A stretch of 64,000 nt of DNA from Peptococcaceae bacterium 1198_IL3148 (GCA_036763105.1 JBAIYS010000011.1:40426-104425), one strand, 5' to 3'; positions 43,552 through 53,494 are shown, numbered from the stretch's first letter. The notes: generated from the letters alone by a model not told the origin. Made by a program: numbers and translations.

Positions 43552-44901
43552 CTATTTTTTATTAAAGTTAACCAACAGTCCAGTGGCCATAATCACACCG
43601 AAAACAATCAGGTAGAACAGCACCGCCTGACCATGGGCATAAAATGCGGCAATCACCATAAAAACACAGGCACAGATGGCCAGAGAGGGCATGATGAAAC
43701 GCTTAAATGTGCCCAGTGTTTGTTCCTTGGCCATCATCATAATGAATATCGGTATATACATGGCATAGATGGTAATGATGGGCAGTTCGGAGCTATCAAA
43801 ACTAAAGGGACCGAACCAGGGGGCAGGGGTCAAATTTGCACCGAAAAAGTATAACAGCCAAGCCCCAGCTATCAGAACCCCCAATATTGACGAGTTAGTT
43901 GGCATATTAGTGTTGGGATCGATGCCCTTAAAAACCTTTGGACTAGGGCCCATGTCTCTAGCGGCCAAAGCATAGAATCCCCGGGTGCAACCCATCATCA
44001 ATCCATTTAATGTTCCCATGCAAGAAATTACCACAAATACAAACAGCACAGTACCGCCAAGGTTAGAGAATACCGTGGAAAATGCAAATTTAGCCCCTGT
44101 TTCGCCGCCTTGCATCATGACGTGGTTTTCTACCGCTCCGGCCAGTCCGGTATAGTAAAGAATATAAATCAGAGCAATAAACATTGTGCCAAAGGTAAGG
44201 GCCCGGGGGAGGTTTTTCTTAGCATCTTTCAGTTCAGCATTAATACTGGTGGCAATAATCCATCCTTCATAGGCAAAGGATGTGGCCACAACTGCGGTAA
44301 AAAGTGGGTTGGCGGTGGTATCGGCAATGACGCCACTGGTGAAGTTGCTGACTAAAATGCCACTTTTTAGACCAAAGATGATACCCATAATGGCCATCAA
44401 ACCAAGGGGAATAAGCTTGATTACAGTGGTGGACACCTGAAATTGACCGGCCAGTTTTGGCGAAAGGGCGTTCATGGCATAGCTTAAAACCAAATAAAAA
44501 CCAGCCAAAGCCATTGCCTCAGCACCTACTATATCCCAGCCCAGTAAAACACAGGTGTATCTGGCAGTGACCCATGCCAGTACCGACGTTAAAGTCGGGT
44601 AATAAATGGCAGCTAAAAACCAACCGATAAAATAGGCGTACTTGGGGCCTAGGGTAGCTTCGGCATAGTCCACAATTCCATTTACCTTTTCATATCTGGT
44701 GGCCATGGTTGCAAAAACATAGGCACAGACAATCATGATGATGCCACCTATGGACCAAGCCAAAATGCCCTGTGGAAGATTGCCACCGGTGGCCACCAAT
44801 ATCTTCTCTGCTTTAAAAAATACGCCGCTACCGATTACTATACCAATAACCATTGCTATAGCAGTTAAAAGGCCATATTTTTTCTCTAATGCGTTGTCCA
44901 T
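43552..44901 (-). CDS. APC-superfamily amino acid permease
   Basis: 449 residues with about twelve membrane helices. The APC signature AIAMVIGIVIGSGVFFKAEKIL is in helix 1. Further typical parts are FAYEGWIIATSINAELKDAKKNLPRALTFG (helix 6 region) and CMGTLNGLMMGCTRGFYALAARDMGP. It resembles the L-type/SteT exchanger branch. The substrate is not predictable. The start has GGGG upstream; it is monocistronic with its own terminator. Confidence 0.9.
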   Translation of the reverse strand: MDNALEKKYGLLTAIAMVIGIVIGSGVFFKAEKILVATGGNLPQGILAWSIGGIIMIVCAYVFATMATRYEKVNGIVDYAEATLGPKYAYFIGWFLAAIYYPTLTSVLAWVTARYTCVLLGWDIVGAEAMALAGFYLVLSYAMNALSPKLAGQFQVSTTVIKLIPLGLMAIMGIIFGLKSGILVSNFTSGVIADTTANPLFTAVVATSFAYEGWIIATSINAELKDAKKNLPRALTFGTMFIALIYILYYTGLAGAVENHVMMQGGETGAKFAFSTVFSNLGGTVLFVFVVISCMGTLNGLMMGCTRGFYALAARDMGPSPKVFKGIDPNTNMPTNSSILGVLIAGAWLLYFFGANLTPAPWFGPFSFDSSELPIITIYAMYIPIFIMMMAKEQTLGTFKRFIMPSLAICACVFMVIAAFYAHGQAVLFYLIVFGVIMATGLLVNFNKK

Positions 44902-45206
44902 AATTGAATTTCCCCGCCTTAAAATGTTATTGTAAAAAAAGTCACATGCAAAACACCTTAACTAGTTTAACATATGTTCTGAAAATTATAAATACAGTGG
45001 TGGAATCTTTTTTCAATTTAACGGGGGCAGTTTAGATTGTATGTAAAAAACTGCTGTGTTATAATTAAACCCACCTTACATTTGGCGATGACAAAAGAGG
45101 GGGGACGTAGACGGTTCTACCCTCTTTTTTGCTGTCATTAAATAGATTATTATAAATAAATTATTTTGGAGAAAAACTCGCATGAAAGAAGGTTGTGAAT
45201 AAATTA
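44902..45206. other. Intergenic region with a long hairpin
   Basis: ATGACA-AAGAGGG/CCCTCTT-TGTCAT forms an extended, interrupted stem at 45088-45138 with an internal T6. It looks like an intrinsic terminator on the plus strand, or a leader hairpin of the MFS remnant that follows. Nothing else is recognised. Confidence 0.45.
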
Positions 45207-45528
45207 ATGGAAAAATGGAAGAAGAATATCATTCTCTTTTTAAGCAGCCAGACAATATCGCTCTTTGGCTCCGCCAGTATTTAGTACGCCCAGTACAGTT
45301 TTATTGCAGGAGAAGGTGGAAGAAAACTATTTGGGTAGAGTATTTGGGGTATTTGGTATGATTTCCACGTCGATGATGCCCATTGGGATGCTTATTTTTG
45401 GTCCCATTGCCGATGTGATTAAAATAGAATGGCTGCTGATTGGAACGGGACTACTGATTATTATGCTAGGAATTTTCCTAGGTCGAAACAAAGTATTGGT
45501 TGAAATGGGCAGGCCAGCTTTGAGTTAA
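45207..45528 (+). pseudogene. Internally deleted MFS transporter remnant
   Basis: From ATG 45207 the frame reads MEKWKKNIILFLSSQTISLFGSAS, the exact style of an MFS (DHA3/tetracycline-type) N-terminus, then stops at a TAG. One frame away, 45265-45528 reads PVFSTPSTVLLQEKVEENYLGRVFGVFGMIS...GMLIFGPIADVIKIEWLL, the C-terminal helices of the same family. About 300 middle residues are missing, so this is a deletion pseudogene. Confidence 0.8.
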
Positions 45529-45549
45529 GATTTTAGGGTGCCCAATATT

Positions 45550-45597
45550 GCTGTCACCACTGGCGATTTGTGCCAGTGGTGACAGCTTATTTTTTTA
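45550..45597 (+). terminator. Strong terminator after the MFS remnant
   Basis: Perfect 15-bp stem GCTGTCACCACTGGC and complement around a 7-nt loop, followed by TTATTTTTTT. It overlaps the 3' end of the convergent Spo0E-like gene. Confidence 0.88.
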
Positions 45598-45867
45598 CAT
45601 TCTGACAGTTTTAGCGTAGCAATAGTGGCAATTGTCGGTGGAACCAAACCTAACGGTGGATTCTTTAAGTTTGAAGGGATATAAAACCTTGGTATCAGGT
45701 TTGTATGCTCTTTGATATTTTATTTGGTTATATTGATTCAACAGGTTGTCCAACTGTTGACTAACCTGCAGGACATGCTGATGATTAATCCCTTTCTCTG
45801 TTGCTAAACGGTGCATCTTACTGCGCACTTTTTCAATTTTTATCAGTAATTGAGCATATTCTTTCAC
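45595..45867 (-). CDS. Spo0E-like sporulation regulator (aspartyl-phosphate phosphatase family)
   Basis: 90 residues. The Spo0E family signature S-Q-x-L-D-x-L-L is present in LQVSQQLDNLLNQYNQ (about 46-61) within a helical hairpin beginning KIEKVRSKMHRLATEKG. Family members dephosphorylate Spo0A~P and delay sporulation. The C-terminal about 30 residues (KLKESTVRFGSTDNCHYCYAKTVRM) extend past the usual Spo0E length and hold a CHYC pair. No clear ribosome site is visible, so the exact start is uncertain. Confidence 0.75.
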   Translation of the reverse strand: MKEYAQLLIKIEKVRSKMHRLATEKGINHQHVLQVSQQLDNLLNQYNQIKYQRAYKPDTKVLYPFKLKESTVRFGSTDNCHYCYAKTVRM

Positions 45868-46075
45868 ACTTCGTCACCTACTTCCATAAACGAACACAGC
45901 GTTAATTATAGCATACCCATATCTGAAAAAATGTCGAAAACCGTCTTGAACTAAAATTTTTATATTGAATGCCAGAATAAAAAAATGAAAATTTAATCGT
46001 AGATTGCAGGAAAATGTAAAATGTTTTTGAATATGTTAAATACCAATTATTACTAATTTTAAAGGAGAGGGGTAT

Positions 46076-47653
46076 ATGGCTGATACAAAGAAGGTATCTT
46101 TAAGCTTTAAGCTGGGTTTGTTATCCTTGGCCATTATGTGCACCGTTATTTTGGTGATGGAGGTGGTTAGTTATACAGCCGCCAAAGATTTAGCCGCCAA
46201 CTCGGCCACAGAAAAGGCCAAAGGTGATTTAGCCACCAGTGAAGCGCTGATTAACCAGTGGTGTCCCGGGCCATGGAAGCTGGAGGGTGATAAATTATAT
46301 AAAGGCGACATCGTGATGAACGACAATTTTGCCATAGTTGATGAACTGGGCCAGTTAACAAATGATACGATAACCATTTTCATGAATGATACCCGCATTG
46401 CCACCAACGTTAAAAACCCAGATGGCAGTAGGGCGGTGGGTACCCAAGCATCCGCAGAGGTGGCGACCACTGTTTTAAAGGGCGGTCAACCCTTCTATGG
46501 AGAAGCCAATGTGGTGGGGCAAATCTATCAAACGGCTTACAAGCCGATACAAGATAACAATGGCAACATCATAGGGATGCTATATGCCGGTGCACCAAAG
46601 GAAATGCTAACCGCACAAATCAATACAGCGCGCAATTTGGCCGTCGTTGCGGGTGTTGTGATGCTGCTTATCGGTTCGTTTATTTTAATGTATTTTACCA
46701 AAAGAATTATAATTTATCCGCTAAAATCACTGGTTGAAGGTGTTAATAACTATGCCCAAGGTGATTTTAGTCAACGGATAAATATTAAGTCAGCAGACGA
46801 AATTGGCGAACTGTCATCCTGTTTAAACAATATGTCCGCACAACTGGGTACCCTGATTAAAGATGTCATTGATAACTCCCAATCGGTGGCGGCCCACAGT
46901 GAAGAATTGGCCGCCTCCAGTGAAGAAATCAGTGCCAGCATGGAGGAAGTGGCCAGCACCACCAGCGATGTGGCAGCAACTGCGGATAAAGACTATCAAG
47001 ATGCCCAGGCTGCGGTAGCAGAAGCCCAAAATGTAGCCCAGGTTGCCCAGAATGGTAACGATACCGTAAAACAAACAGTGGAAAAAATATATTCCATCGC
47101 AGGTAATACCAAAGAAGTAGGTACTGCTGTTAAGAACTTAGGGGAACTGTCAAATAAAATTGGCAATATCACCACCGTAATTAATGGTATTGCCGAACAA
47201 ACCAACCTTTTGGCTTTGAATGCCGCCATAGAAGCGGCCAGAGCCGGCGAATCCGGTAAAGGATTTGCCGTGGTAGCGGAGGAAGTGCGTAAGTTGGCCG
47301 AACAATCTGCCAACGCCACCGATGAAATCACTGTGCTGATCAAGCAGGTGCAATCCGGGGTAGAAAAGGCCCATTCGGCCATGGAGCAGAGTGTGGTGGA
47401 AGTTGAGGCGGGGGTTCAACTGGCTAAGAAATCTGGACAAGCGCTGGAAGATATCAATGGGGCCATCTTCAACACCATCGAATTAATTGAAAAAATAGCC
47501 GAGGACGTTAAACAAACCAGTGGCGGTATGGAACAGGTGGCCAGCAGCAACGAACAAGTGACCTCCACCATTCAGCAAATGACTGCAGCGGCCCAAGAAC
47601 TGGCGGAAATTGCCAACGGATTACAAACGGCGGTGGAACAATTTAAGATTTAA
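46076..47653 (+). CDS. Methyl-accepting chemotaxis protein with single Cache-type sensor
   Basis: 525 residues. Membrane helix 1 lies at about 12-34. An extracytoplasmic sCache-like domain (about 40-190) contains [11 protein letters not shown]...[37 protein letters not shown] and [12 protein letters not shown]. Helix 2 (about 190-212) and HAMP lead to the signalling domain, whose hairpin tip reads [47 protein letters not shown] precedes the ATG. The ligand is unknown. A weak hairpin terminator (47664-47700) follows. Confidence 0.93.
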   Translation: MADTKKVSLSFKLGLLSLAIMCTVILVMEVVSYTAAKDLAANSATEKAKGDLATSEALINQWCPGPWKLEGDKLYKGDIVMNDNFAIVDELGQLTNDTITIFMNDTRIATNVKNPDGSRAVGTQASAEVATTVLKGGQPFYGEANVVGQIYQTAYKPIQDNNGNIIGMLYAGAPKEMLTAQINTARNLAVVAGVVMLLIGSFILMYFTKRIIIYPLKSLVEGVNNYAQGDFSQRINIKSADEIGELSSCLNNMSAQLGTLIKDVIDNSQSVAAHSEELAASSEEISASMEEVASTTSDVAATADKDYQDAQAAVAEAQNVAQVAQNGNDTVKQTVEKIYSIAGNTKEVGTAVKNLGELSNKIGNITTVINGIAEQTNLLALNAAIEAARAGESGKGFAVVAEEVRKLAEQSANATDEITVLIKQVQSGVEKAHSAMEQSVVEVEAGVQLAKKSGQALEDINGAIFNTIELIEKIAEDVKQTSGGMEQVASSNEQVTSTIQQMTAAAQELAEIANGLQTAVEQFKI

Positions 47654-47805
47654 ATGGTTTGCAAAGGGGCGATTGGGAAACCGACCCCTTATTTGCTTTT
47701 TGCAACAGCCCCCTTTGGCAGATATTGCAGTGAAATTAATGCAGGGAACTGCTGCTTGGTGTTGAAATAATTGTCAGTGTGTTAATGAATTTTAGGAGGT
47801 AGCAA

Positions 47806-49053
47806 ATGAAACGAATTGGTATATTATTATTGTCGCTACTTTTGACCTTGGCCTTAGCAGTGCCGACCTTTGCCCAGGCAACTAAAGACATTACCGTTGC
47901 CGTTGACGGGTTGCCGGTACAATTTGACGTCAAACCCACCGTCCAAAATGGCCGCGCTTTGGTGCCCTTCCGGGCGCTGGCCGAAGCTTTACAGGTACAG
48001 GTTACCTGGGACGGTGTCAGCAAAACCATTCGAGCGACCGCAGGGGCCAATGTCACCACTTTGCAAATAGGCAACAAAATCGCCTTGAAAAATGGCAGTG
48101 AGGTGGAATTGGATGTACCTCCACAGGTTATCAATGGGAGAACCTTAATTCCCTTGCGGTTTTTCAGTGAAACCTTCCAATGCCAGGTGGATTGGCAGCA
48201 GGGGGCTAACGCCATTAATATCGTTTCTTCGGCTCAACCATTGGCGATTTTAGGCTACTATGCCCTGGGCGATCAACAGACCAGCAGTTGGACAGATTTG
48301 TTTGGCACACCTTTCCCCAATGTTGCCGTCGGCAACACCGACGTTGTGGACAGATTGGCGCTGGGTTGGTATAGTTTAGACAGCCAGGGTAACCTGTTAA
48401 CCCAAAGTCGCACCGGCTGGCAAAGGCCCGATGATTACCAGCAGGTTTTAATAGCGGCGGACCGATACCAACTGGATACCGAAATGGTGGTTCATGTAAC
48501 GGATCAAGATAATTTGTTAACTAACCTATTAAGTAATCCCCAGGCTAGTCAGCAAGCGGTGGCGGCCATTGCCGCCGAGGCTGTGCATTATCAGGGTGTA
48601 AATTTGGACTTTGAAGGCTTAGGCCTCAGTGAAAGCGGTGCCCAATTAACCAAGGTTAGAGATGACTTTACCAATTTTGTGGCCCGGTTAGCTAAGGAAT
48701 TACAGCAAAGCAATAAGCAGTTAGCTTTATCTCTTCACGCTCCCAATAGTGCCTACCAAGGTTATGACTATCAAAGGCTGGGGCAATTGGCGGACACCAT
48801 TATTGTAATGGCCTATGATTATGGTAGTAAGCCAGAACCGTTATCTATGGTAAGCCAGGCCATTGAACAAGCTCGGGCGGTGGTGCCGGCAAATAAACTG
48901 ATGCTGGGTGTTTCGTTGCCCAATGAAACCGCAACCAGCTTGCCGGGCAAAATCCGCTTGGCCAAACAGCATCATTTAAAGGGAATTGCCCTTTGGCGCT
49001 TGGGTGTGGTCTCCGACGAAATGTGGCAGCAACTGCGAACCACTGTGCGTTAA
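47806..49053 (+). CDS. Secreted protein with copper-amine-oxidase-N stalk and GH18-type domain
   Basis: 415 residues. A signal peptide (about 1-24, ending TFA) is followed by two half-repeats of the CuAO-N1 fold (NGRALVPFRALAEALQVQVTWD and NGRTLIPLRFFSETFQCQVDWQ, about 35-140). From about 145 a glycoside hydrolase 18-like barrel follows with GVNLDFEGLG (catalytic D-x-E) and MAYDYGSK. The arrangement resembles sporulation-linked cell-wall hydrolases of Clostridia, suggesting peptidoglycan or spore cortex remodelling. ATG follows GGAGGT. Confidence 0.9.
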   Translation: MKRIGILLLSLLLTLALAVPTFAQATKDITVAVDGLPVQFDVKPTVQNGRALVPFRALAEALQVQVTWDGVSKTIRATAGANVTTLQIGNKIALKNGSEVELDVPPQVINGRTLIPLRFFSETFQCQVDWQQGANAINIVSSAQPLAILGYYALGDQQTSSWTDLFGTPFPNVAVGNTDVVDRLALGWYSLDSQGNLLTQSRTGWQRPDDYQQVLIAADRYQLDTEMVVHVTDQDNLLTNLLSNPQASQQAVAAIAAEAVHYQGVNLDFEGLGLSESGAQLTKVRDDFTNFVARLAKELQQSNKQLALSLHAPNSAYQGYDYQRLGQLADTIIVMAYDYGSKPEPLSMVSQAIEQARAVVPANKLMLGVSLPNETATSLPGKIRLAKQHHLKGIALWRLGVVSDEMWQQLRTTVR

Positions 49054-49165
49054 AAGGCTAAAGTGCAGGGACTACTTGGAAAACAATGCAAGTTTTAAAC
49101 CCTCAAAAAGTTTCTTAATACTTTTGTGTTTTAAGGGCAAAATATTGCCTAATGGAGGGATGTCA

Positions 49166-49306
49166 ATGGGTCAGATTATTTTAGAACAAATGGGGTATGT
49201 ACCTTTGAATGAAGCGGAATTAAATAGCCTCAAGCAGTTTGAAAACAAGATTAATCAAAATCGGAATAGGGAAATTTACTTGTTGGCCTTTGAAAAAGAA
49301 CAGTAG
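49166..49306 (+). CDS. Small protein of 46 residues, unknown
   Basis: Starts at ATG 49166, 6 nt after GGAGGG, and ends before a strong terminator (49315-49342), so it is well delimited. The sequence is polar and probably helical (LNEAELNSLKQFENKINQNRNREIYLLAFEKEQ), with no signal peptide or cysteines. It is not recognised. It may be cotranscribed with the GH18 gene 112 nt upstream. Confidence 0.6.
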   Translation: MGQIILEQMGYVPLNEAELNSLKQFENKINQNRNREIYLLAFEKEQ

Positions 49307-49314
49307 TATTTGTG

Positions 49315-49342
49315 AGCCACTCCTTGGGGGAGTGGCTTTGTT
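49315..49342 (+). terminator. Terminator after the 46-residue gene
   Basis: AGCCACTCC/GGAGTGGCT stem followed by TTGTTATTT. Confidence 0.78.
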
Positions 49343-49455
49343 ATTTACTTAGGTTTTATGGTAGGTGTTTGAAAAATAAAAATCTTGCCAAAATAGCACA
49401 GAGGTAAATGGTCTACCTACTGAATATCGCAAAGCATTTATTTAACCGCCGCAAT

Positions 49456-49779
49456 TTACATAAAATTATATAGTAGCGCCATCGAGATGATGCCCACCAG
49501 TAAACTATAAAAAAGACTTTTGGTCTTAATGGCCACCAGTAGTGTCGGTATAAAGGCCCAAATATACTTGTTATGTATGCTGATGTCAATGGTTCCTTCC
49601 GGCGCCAATACACTGATGGCAGTTAAACCGCCTAAAACAGCCGGGGCCACATAGGATAACCACCGCTTTAGTGGTTCTGGAAATTCGTAGCGAGAAAACA
49701 GTGCTACTGGCAGTATCCTTGGCAGCAGAGACACCAACGAAACGCCGATAATCATCAGCCAAATACTACTGTCGCTCAC
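49456..49779 (-). CDS. azlD: Branched-chain amino acid exporter small subunit AzlD
   Basis: About 107 residues from GTG 49779, which overlaps the azlC end by 14 bases, the usual azlCD coupling. Four hydrophobic segments contain GVSLVSLLPRILPVALFSRYEFPEPLKRWLSYVAPAVLGGLTA, typical of the AzlD family. With AzlC it forms a BCAA efflux system. It may balance output of the ilv-leu operon seen in the same window. Confidence 0.92.
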   Translation of the reverse strand: MSDSSIWLMIIGVSLVSLLPRILPVALFSRYEFPEPLKRWLSYVAPAVLGGLTAISVLAPEGTIDISIHNKYIWAFIPTLLVAIKTKSLFYSLLVGIISMALLYNFM

Positions 49780-50458
49780 CGATAAACACCCCCAAACTGG
49801 CCGCAATGACTGTGGCGATAATGATATTAAACATATTGCCCATGGTGGCCGGAGCTAAATAACCAATTATTAAACAAAGCACCGCTGCCGATATAGCCAC
49901 AATGACGTCGGACTTACGTTTGACCATAAAGACCAGCAAACAGATATACATCGCCGGCAAAGTAAAGTCAAGACCGAAACGATCGGTGTTGCCAATAAAG
50001 CTACCCAGTATGGCACCCAGTAATGTGCTGGTGATCCAGCCCAGGTGCGCGCTTAGATTAAGGCCCGCTATGTAGTAGGTGGTTGGCGGATGATTCCGGT
50101 AGCGGTTCATGGCCACCGCATAGGTTTCATCGGTTAATCCGTAGGAAAGCAGGCTGCCAATGGCGGTGGGTACCTGTCCCTTTAGGTAAGGCACGGTGGA
50201 AGTGGCAAATAATAAGTATCTTAAGTTCACCAGGGCATTGGCCACAATAATGGTGAACACCGCTCCCCCCACTTGCATTACCCCCAGGGCGATATATTGC
50301 CCTGCTCCGGTAAAACACAGCACCGACATCATTGTGGCCTGAATAATTGACATGCCTACGTCATTTGCCAGCACCCCAAAGGCAACCCCCAACGGTAAAT
50401 AACCCAAAATGATGGGAATGGCGTCATGAATTCCTTGTTTTAATTCTTGCTTCTGCAT
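49766..50458 (-). CDS. azlC: Branched-chain amino acid exporter large subunit AzlC
   Basis: 230 residues. The family pattern IHDAIPIILGYLPLGVAFGVLANDVG is followed by CFTGAGQYIALGVM, NLRYLLFATSTVPYL and GLTDETYAVAMNRYRNHP. Seven to eight membrane helices are present. The ATG has GGAGATATAG before it. No AzlB (Lrp-type) regulator is adjacent. Confidence 0.94.
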   Translation of the reverse strand: MQKQELKQGIHDAIPIILGYLPLGVAFGVLANDVGMSIIQATMMSVLCFTGAGQYIALGVMQVGGAVFTIIVANALVNLRYLLFATSTVPYLKGQVPTAIGSLLSYGLTDETYAVAMNRYRNHPPTTYYIAGLNLSAHLGWITSTLLGAILGSFIGNTDRFGLDFTLPAMYICLLVFMVKRKSDVIVAISAAVLCLIIGYLAPATMGNMFNIIIATVIAASLGVFIGERQ

Positions 50459-50688
50459 CTATATCTCCATCCGTAATAAAATTCTAAGAACGTATTATCT
50501 ATTATAGTACTTTACATAGGTTTTTTCATTAAGTTTTTTAATTATTCTTAAATTGGATTGTTGTGCTGCAATGCCTGGGTACAGGGAGTTCACCCCCATG
50601 TGTCAATATATAGAAACAGGCTGCCCCATTTATACTTTAGGACAGCCATCTTAGAATTGCTTTTTATTTTTGCGCTAATTTGTGGTTT

Positions 50689-50910
50689 CTATCTAACCAT
50701 AATTTGTTGGGCCATTTCCTGACCTAACATAATCTTGCTCCCCCGAACAGCCACAACAAGGGGGCCATTGCAATGACATTTGCAGACTTCTACCGGACAA
50801 CCAGATGTAAATCCCATTTCTTCAAGATGTAGCTTTCTTTTGGGACAGCCTGCAATATCTTGTATATAAACAACTCTGCCTTGCTTAACACTGGATAAAG
50901 GTTTAACCAT
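50689..50910 (-). CDS. feoA: Ferrous iron transport protein FeoA (copy 2, last gene of operon)
   Basis: About 73 residues from ATG 50910 after GAAAGGTGAT; an in-frame upstream start at 50919 is less well placed. SH3-like FeoA pattern: LSSVKQGRVVYIQDIAGCPKRKLHLEEMGFTSGCPVEVCKCHCNGPLVVAVRGSKIMLGQEMAQQIMV. It contains four Cys, including CKCHC, which is unusual for FeoA. It is separated by 65 nt from the Cys-rich gene and is the last gene of the feo cluster. Confidence 0.9.
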   Translation of the reverse strand: MVKPLSSVKQGRVVYIQDIAGCPKRKLHLEEMGFTSGCPVEVCKCHCNGPLVVAVRGSKIMLGQEMAQQIMVR

Positions 50911-50975
50911 ATAAATCACCTTTCCTGGTCATATTTGCCTGTTATAATTATATAGTAATGAAATCCTGTATATTG

Positions 50976-51179
50976 TTACACCTTTTCTCGTTGATTATCT
51001 AGTTTTTCACTTAAACCACAACCACAACTAGATCCGCATGCACTGCTGCAGTCACAATCTGCTGAACCGCAACAACCATCTTTAATATGCTGCACTTCTT
51101 TGCGGAATCCTTTGATAGTCCAATAACCGATAGCTATGACTAGAACCGCTGTAAATAACAAACCCACCAGACCATTCAT
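50976..51179 (-). CDS. FeoB-associated Cys-rich membrane protein
   Basis: 67 residues. One membrane helix (about 4-21, LVGLLFTAVLVIAIGYWTI) is followed by a cytoplasmic tail with nine cysteines in DGCCGSADCDCSSACGSSCGCG. It matches the FeoB-associated Cys-rich family (PF12669). It may bind Fe(II) at the FeoB channel exit. It lies 21 nt after the feoB stop. Confidence 0.9.
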   Translation of the reverse strand: MNGLVGLLFTAVLVIAIGYWTIKGFRKEVQHIKDGCCGSADCDCSSACGSSCGCGLSEKLDNQREKV

Positions 51180-51200
51180 AATAGCCTCCCTTCTGGGTAA

Positions 51201-53090
51201 TTAACTGCCAAAGCCAAGCAGTAACCCGCCTTGATAGATGATTAAAGAGATGAGCCAAGCCAGCACAAAGGGATAGGCTGCGGCAAATATAGTCCACTTC
51301 CAAGAGCCCAGTTCTTTTTTAAAGGTACCAATAACCGCCATGCAAGGTGTATATAAAAGTACGAACACCATGAAAGCATAGGCTGAAAGGCTGGTGAAAG
51401 TGGCACCGATGGTTCCCTGTAACTGAGTGGCTGCAACAACAGCCTCTTCAGCTACTTCTGCCACACCGTATAGAACTCCCAAGGTTGATACAACTGCTTC
51501 TTTGGCCAATATACCGGTAATTACCGCAACGCCAGCCTCCCAGCTGCCAAAACCATGTAAGGTAAAGATAGGGCCAATAATTTTACCAATGGTGGCCAAT
51601 ATACTTTCGTTTATTTCGGCTGGGCCGGAGAAATTATAGCTACTGAGTAGCCAAATGACCACAGACATACTGAAGATGATTGTACCCGCTTTAACCAAGA
51701 ACCCTTTGCCCTTTTCCCAAGTTTGAATGAGCACCGTTCTTAGGGTTGGTATTCTATAGGGAGGCAGCTCCATTAAGAATGGTTCGGATTCTCCCTTTAA
51801 AATAGTTGATTTAAAAATCAGACCCATGGCAATGGCTATTACAATACCCAGCAGATAAAGGGACAGAATAACCTTGCTTTCTTGACCCGGGAAGAACAAA
51901 ACTGCAAACAGTGCATATACCGGCAGTCTGGCCCCGCAAGACATGAAGGGGGCAATTAAAATGGTGATTTTACGATCTCGCTCTGAATCCAAAGCCCTGG
52001 CACCCATAATCGCCGGAACGGTGCAACCAAAGCCAACCAGCATTGGCAAAATAGATTTACCTGACAACCCGATACGCCGCATGGCACGGTCCATAATAAA
52101 AGCCACTCTGGCCATATAGCCGGTGCCGTCAAGAAAACTAATTAACAGAAAAAGAGTAAAAATTAGTGGGACAAAAACCAGTACCGCGCCAACACCGGCA
52201 ATGATGCCATCAATAACCAGTGATTGTAACCACTCCGCGGCGCCAGCCGCCAGCAAAGCTCCAGCCGTCCAATCGGTTAGCGTGCCGCCGATAAATCCAT
52301 CCAGAAAATCTGAAATTGGCTGCCCCACCCAGGTAAAGGTTATTTCAAATATGGCATACAGTACCGCGATAAAGATCGGAAAACCTAATAAACGGTGGGT
52401 GATTATATTATCCAACTTATCCTGCCAGGATGTTACTCCCTGCTGGATAACTAAAGCGTCTGACAAAACTTTATTAATAAAATTATACCTAGATTCAATA
52501 ATTTCTTCTTCAATGGTGTCGTGATCCTTATTGGAGTTTTTAATGGCCTCGATGTTGCTTAAATGCTCTACCAATAGCGGGCTTTTAATTTGTTTATTTA
52601 CCACATGGTGATCTATTGAATTAATTAATTGATGTAAGCCTTTTTTACTGGTGGCCACCGATGAAATTACCGGTACACCTAAATTTTTTCTTAGAACATC
52701 TAGGTTAATATGATGTCCTTTGGCTTTGGCCTCATCCATCATGTTTAGGTTGACCACAGCGGGGATGCCTAATTCCAACAATTGAACCGTCAGATACAGA
52801 TTTCGTTCCAAATTAGACGCATCCACCACATTGACAACCATGTCGGGTTTTTCCTTTACCAGATAATCCTTAACTATTTTTTCTTCGATAGAGTAGGCAC
52901 TTAAACTATATGTACCAGGTAAATCAATAACGGTAATTTGTTGACTTCCCTTGGTCATATGACCAACTTTTTTATCTACAGTTACCCCAGGCCAGTTGCC
53001 AATGTGTTGTCTAGCTCCGGTCAGAGCGTTAAAAATGGTGGATTTGCCTGTGTTGGGATTACCAGTTAAGGCTACAGTTATAACTGACAT
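51201..53090 (-). CDS. feoB: Ferrous iron transporter FeoB
   Basis: 629 residues. The N-terminal G domain has GNPNTGKST (G1), WPGVTVDKK (G2), DLPGTYSLS (G3) and NMMD (G4). A GDI helical region follows, then membrane domains with two Gate motifs (MLVGFGCTVPAIMGARALDSERDRKITILIAPFMSCGARLPVYALF and later LLYTPCMAVIGTFKKELG). It imports Fe(II). It is slightly shorter than many FeoB. Cotranscribed with two feoA genes and a Cys-rich partner, with Fur boxes upstream. Confidence 0.96.
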   Translation of the reverse strand: MSVITVALTGNPNTGKSTIFNALTGARQHIGNWPGVTVDKKVGHMTKGSQQITVIDLPGTYSLSAYSIEEKIVKDYLVKEKPDMVVNVVDASNLERNLYLTVQLLELGIPAVVNLNMMDEAKAKGHHINLDVLRKNLGVPVISSVATSKKGLHQLINSIDHHVVNKQIKSPLLVEHLSNIEAIKNSNKDHDTIEEEIIESRYNFINKVLSDALVIQQGVTSWQDKLDNIITHRLLGFPIFIAVLYAIFEITFTWVGQPISDFLDGFIGGTLTDWTAGALLAAGAAEWLQSLVIDGIIAGVGAVLVFVPLIFTLFLLISFLDGTGYMARVAFIMDRAMRRIGLSGKSILPMLVGFGCTVPAIMGARALDSERDRKITILIAPFMSCGARLPVYALFAVLFFPGQESKVILSLYLLGIVIAIAMGLIFKSTILKGESEPFLMELPPYRIPTLRTVLIQTWEKGKGFLVKAGTIIFSMSVVIWLLSSYNFSGPAEINESILATIGKIIGPIFTLHGFGSWEAGVAVITGILAKEAVVSTLGVLYGVAEVAEEAVVAATQLQGTIGATFTSLSAYAFMVFVLLYTPCMAVIGTFKKELGSWKWTIFAAAYPFVLAWLISLIIYQGGLLLGFGS

Positions 53091-53104
53091 ATCTAAAACC
53101 TCCT

Positions 53105-53332
53105 TCAGGACAAAGTTACAATAATTTGCTCTGCTTCCGCCTTACGAAAGGACAAATTATAGGATTTTACTAACACCTCAATGGGGTCACCTAAAGGTGC
53201 AACCTTTAGCACTGTTATTTTACTGCCCTTAATAATGCCCATAGCCATAAACCGTCCCCTGGCCTGGCCGGTTACCTTTACGCCTTCAACCACTGCTGTT
53301 TGGCCGGGTTTAACATCCTTTAACGTGAGCAT
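53105..53332 (-). CDS. feoA: Ferrous iron transport protein FeoA (copy 1)
   Basis: 75 residues with the FeoA SH3 fold: LKDVKPGQTAVVEGVKVTGQARGRFMAMGIIKGSKITVLKVAPLGDPIEVLVKSYNLSFRKAEAEQIIV. First gene of the feo operon, 14 nt before feoB. ATG follows GGGGGG. Two Fur-box-like sequences lie 90-180 bp upstream. Confidence 0.93.
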   Translation of the reverse strand: MLTLKDVKPGQTAVVEGVKVTGQARGRFMAMGIIKGSKITVLKVAPLGDPIEVLVKSYNLSFRKAEAEQIIVTLS

Positions 53333-53423
53333 CTTTTGCCCCCCTTTTTTTTTTAGAAACTTCTAATGCTGATTGTAATGAAGAAATAGTTCCCTTTATA
53401 TGGTCTATCTTTTGGAATATATT

Positions 53424-53442
53424 AATAATAATAATCATTATC
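53424..53442 (-). promoter_or_regulatory. Fur box 1 of the feo operon
   Basis: AATAATAATAATCATTATC agrees with the 19-base Fur consensus GATAATGATAATCATTATC at 17 positions. Confidence 0.75.
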
Positions 53443-53494
53443 AATAACGTGACGTAATGATTTGGAAATTTACCAGCTACTATCATATAATAAT

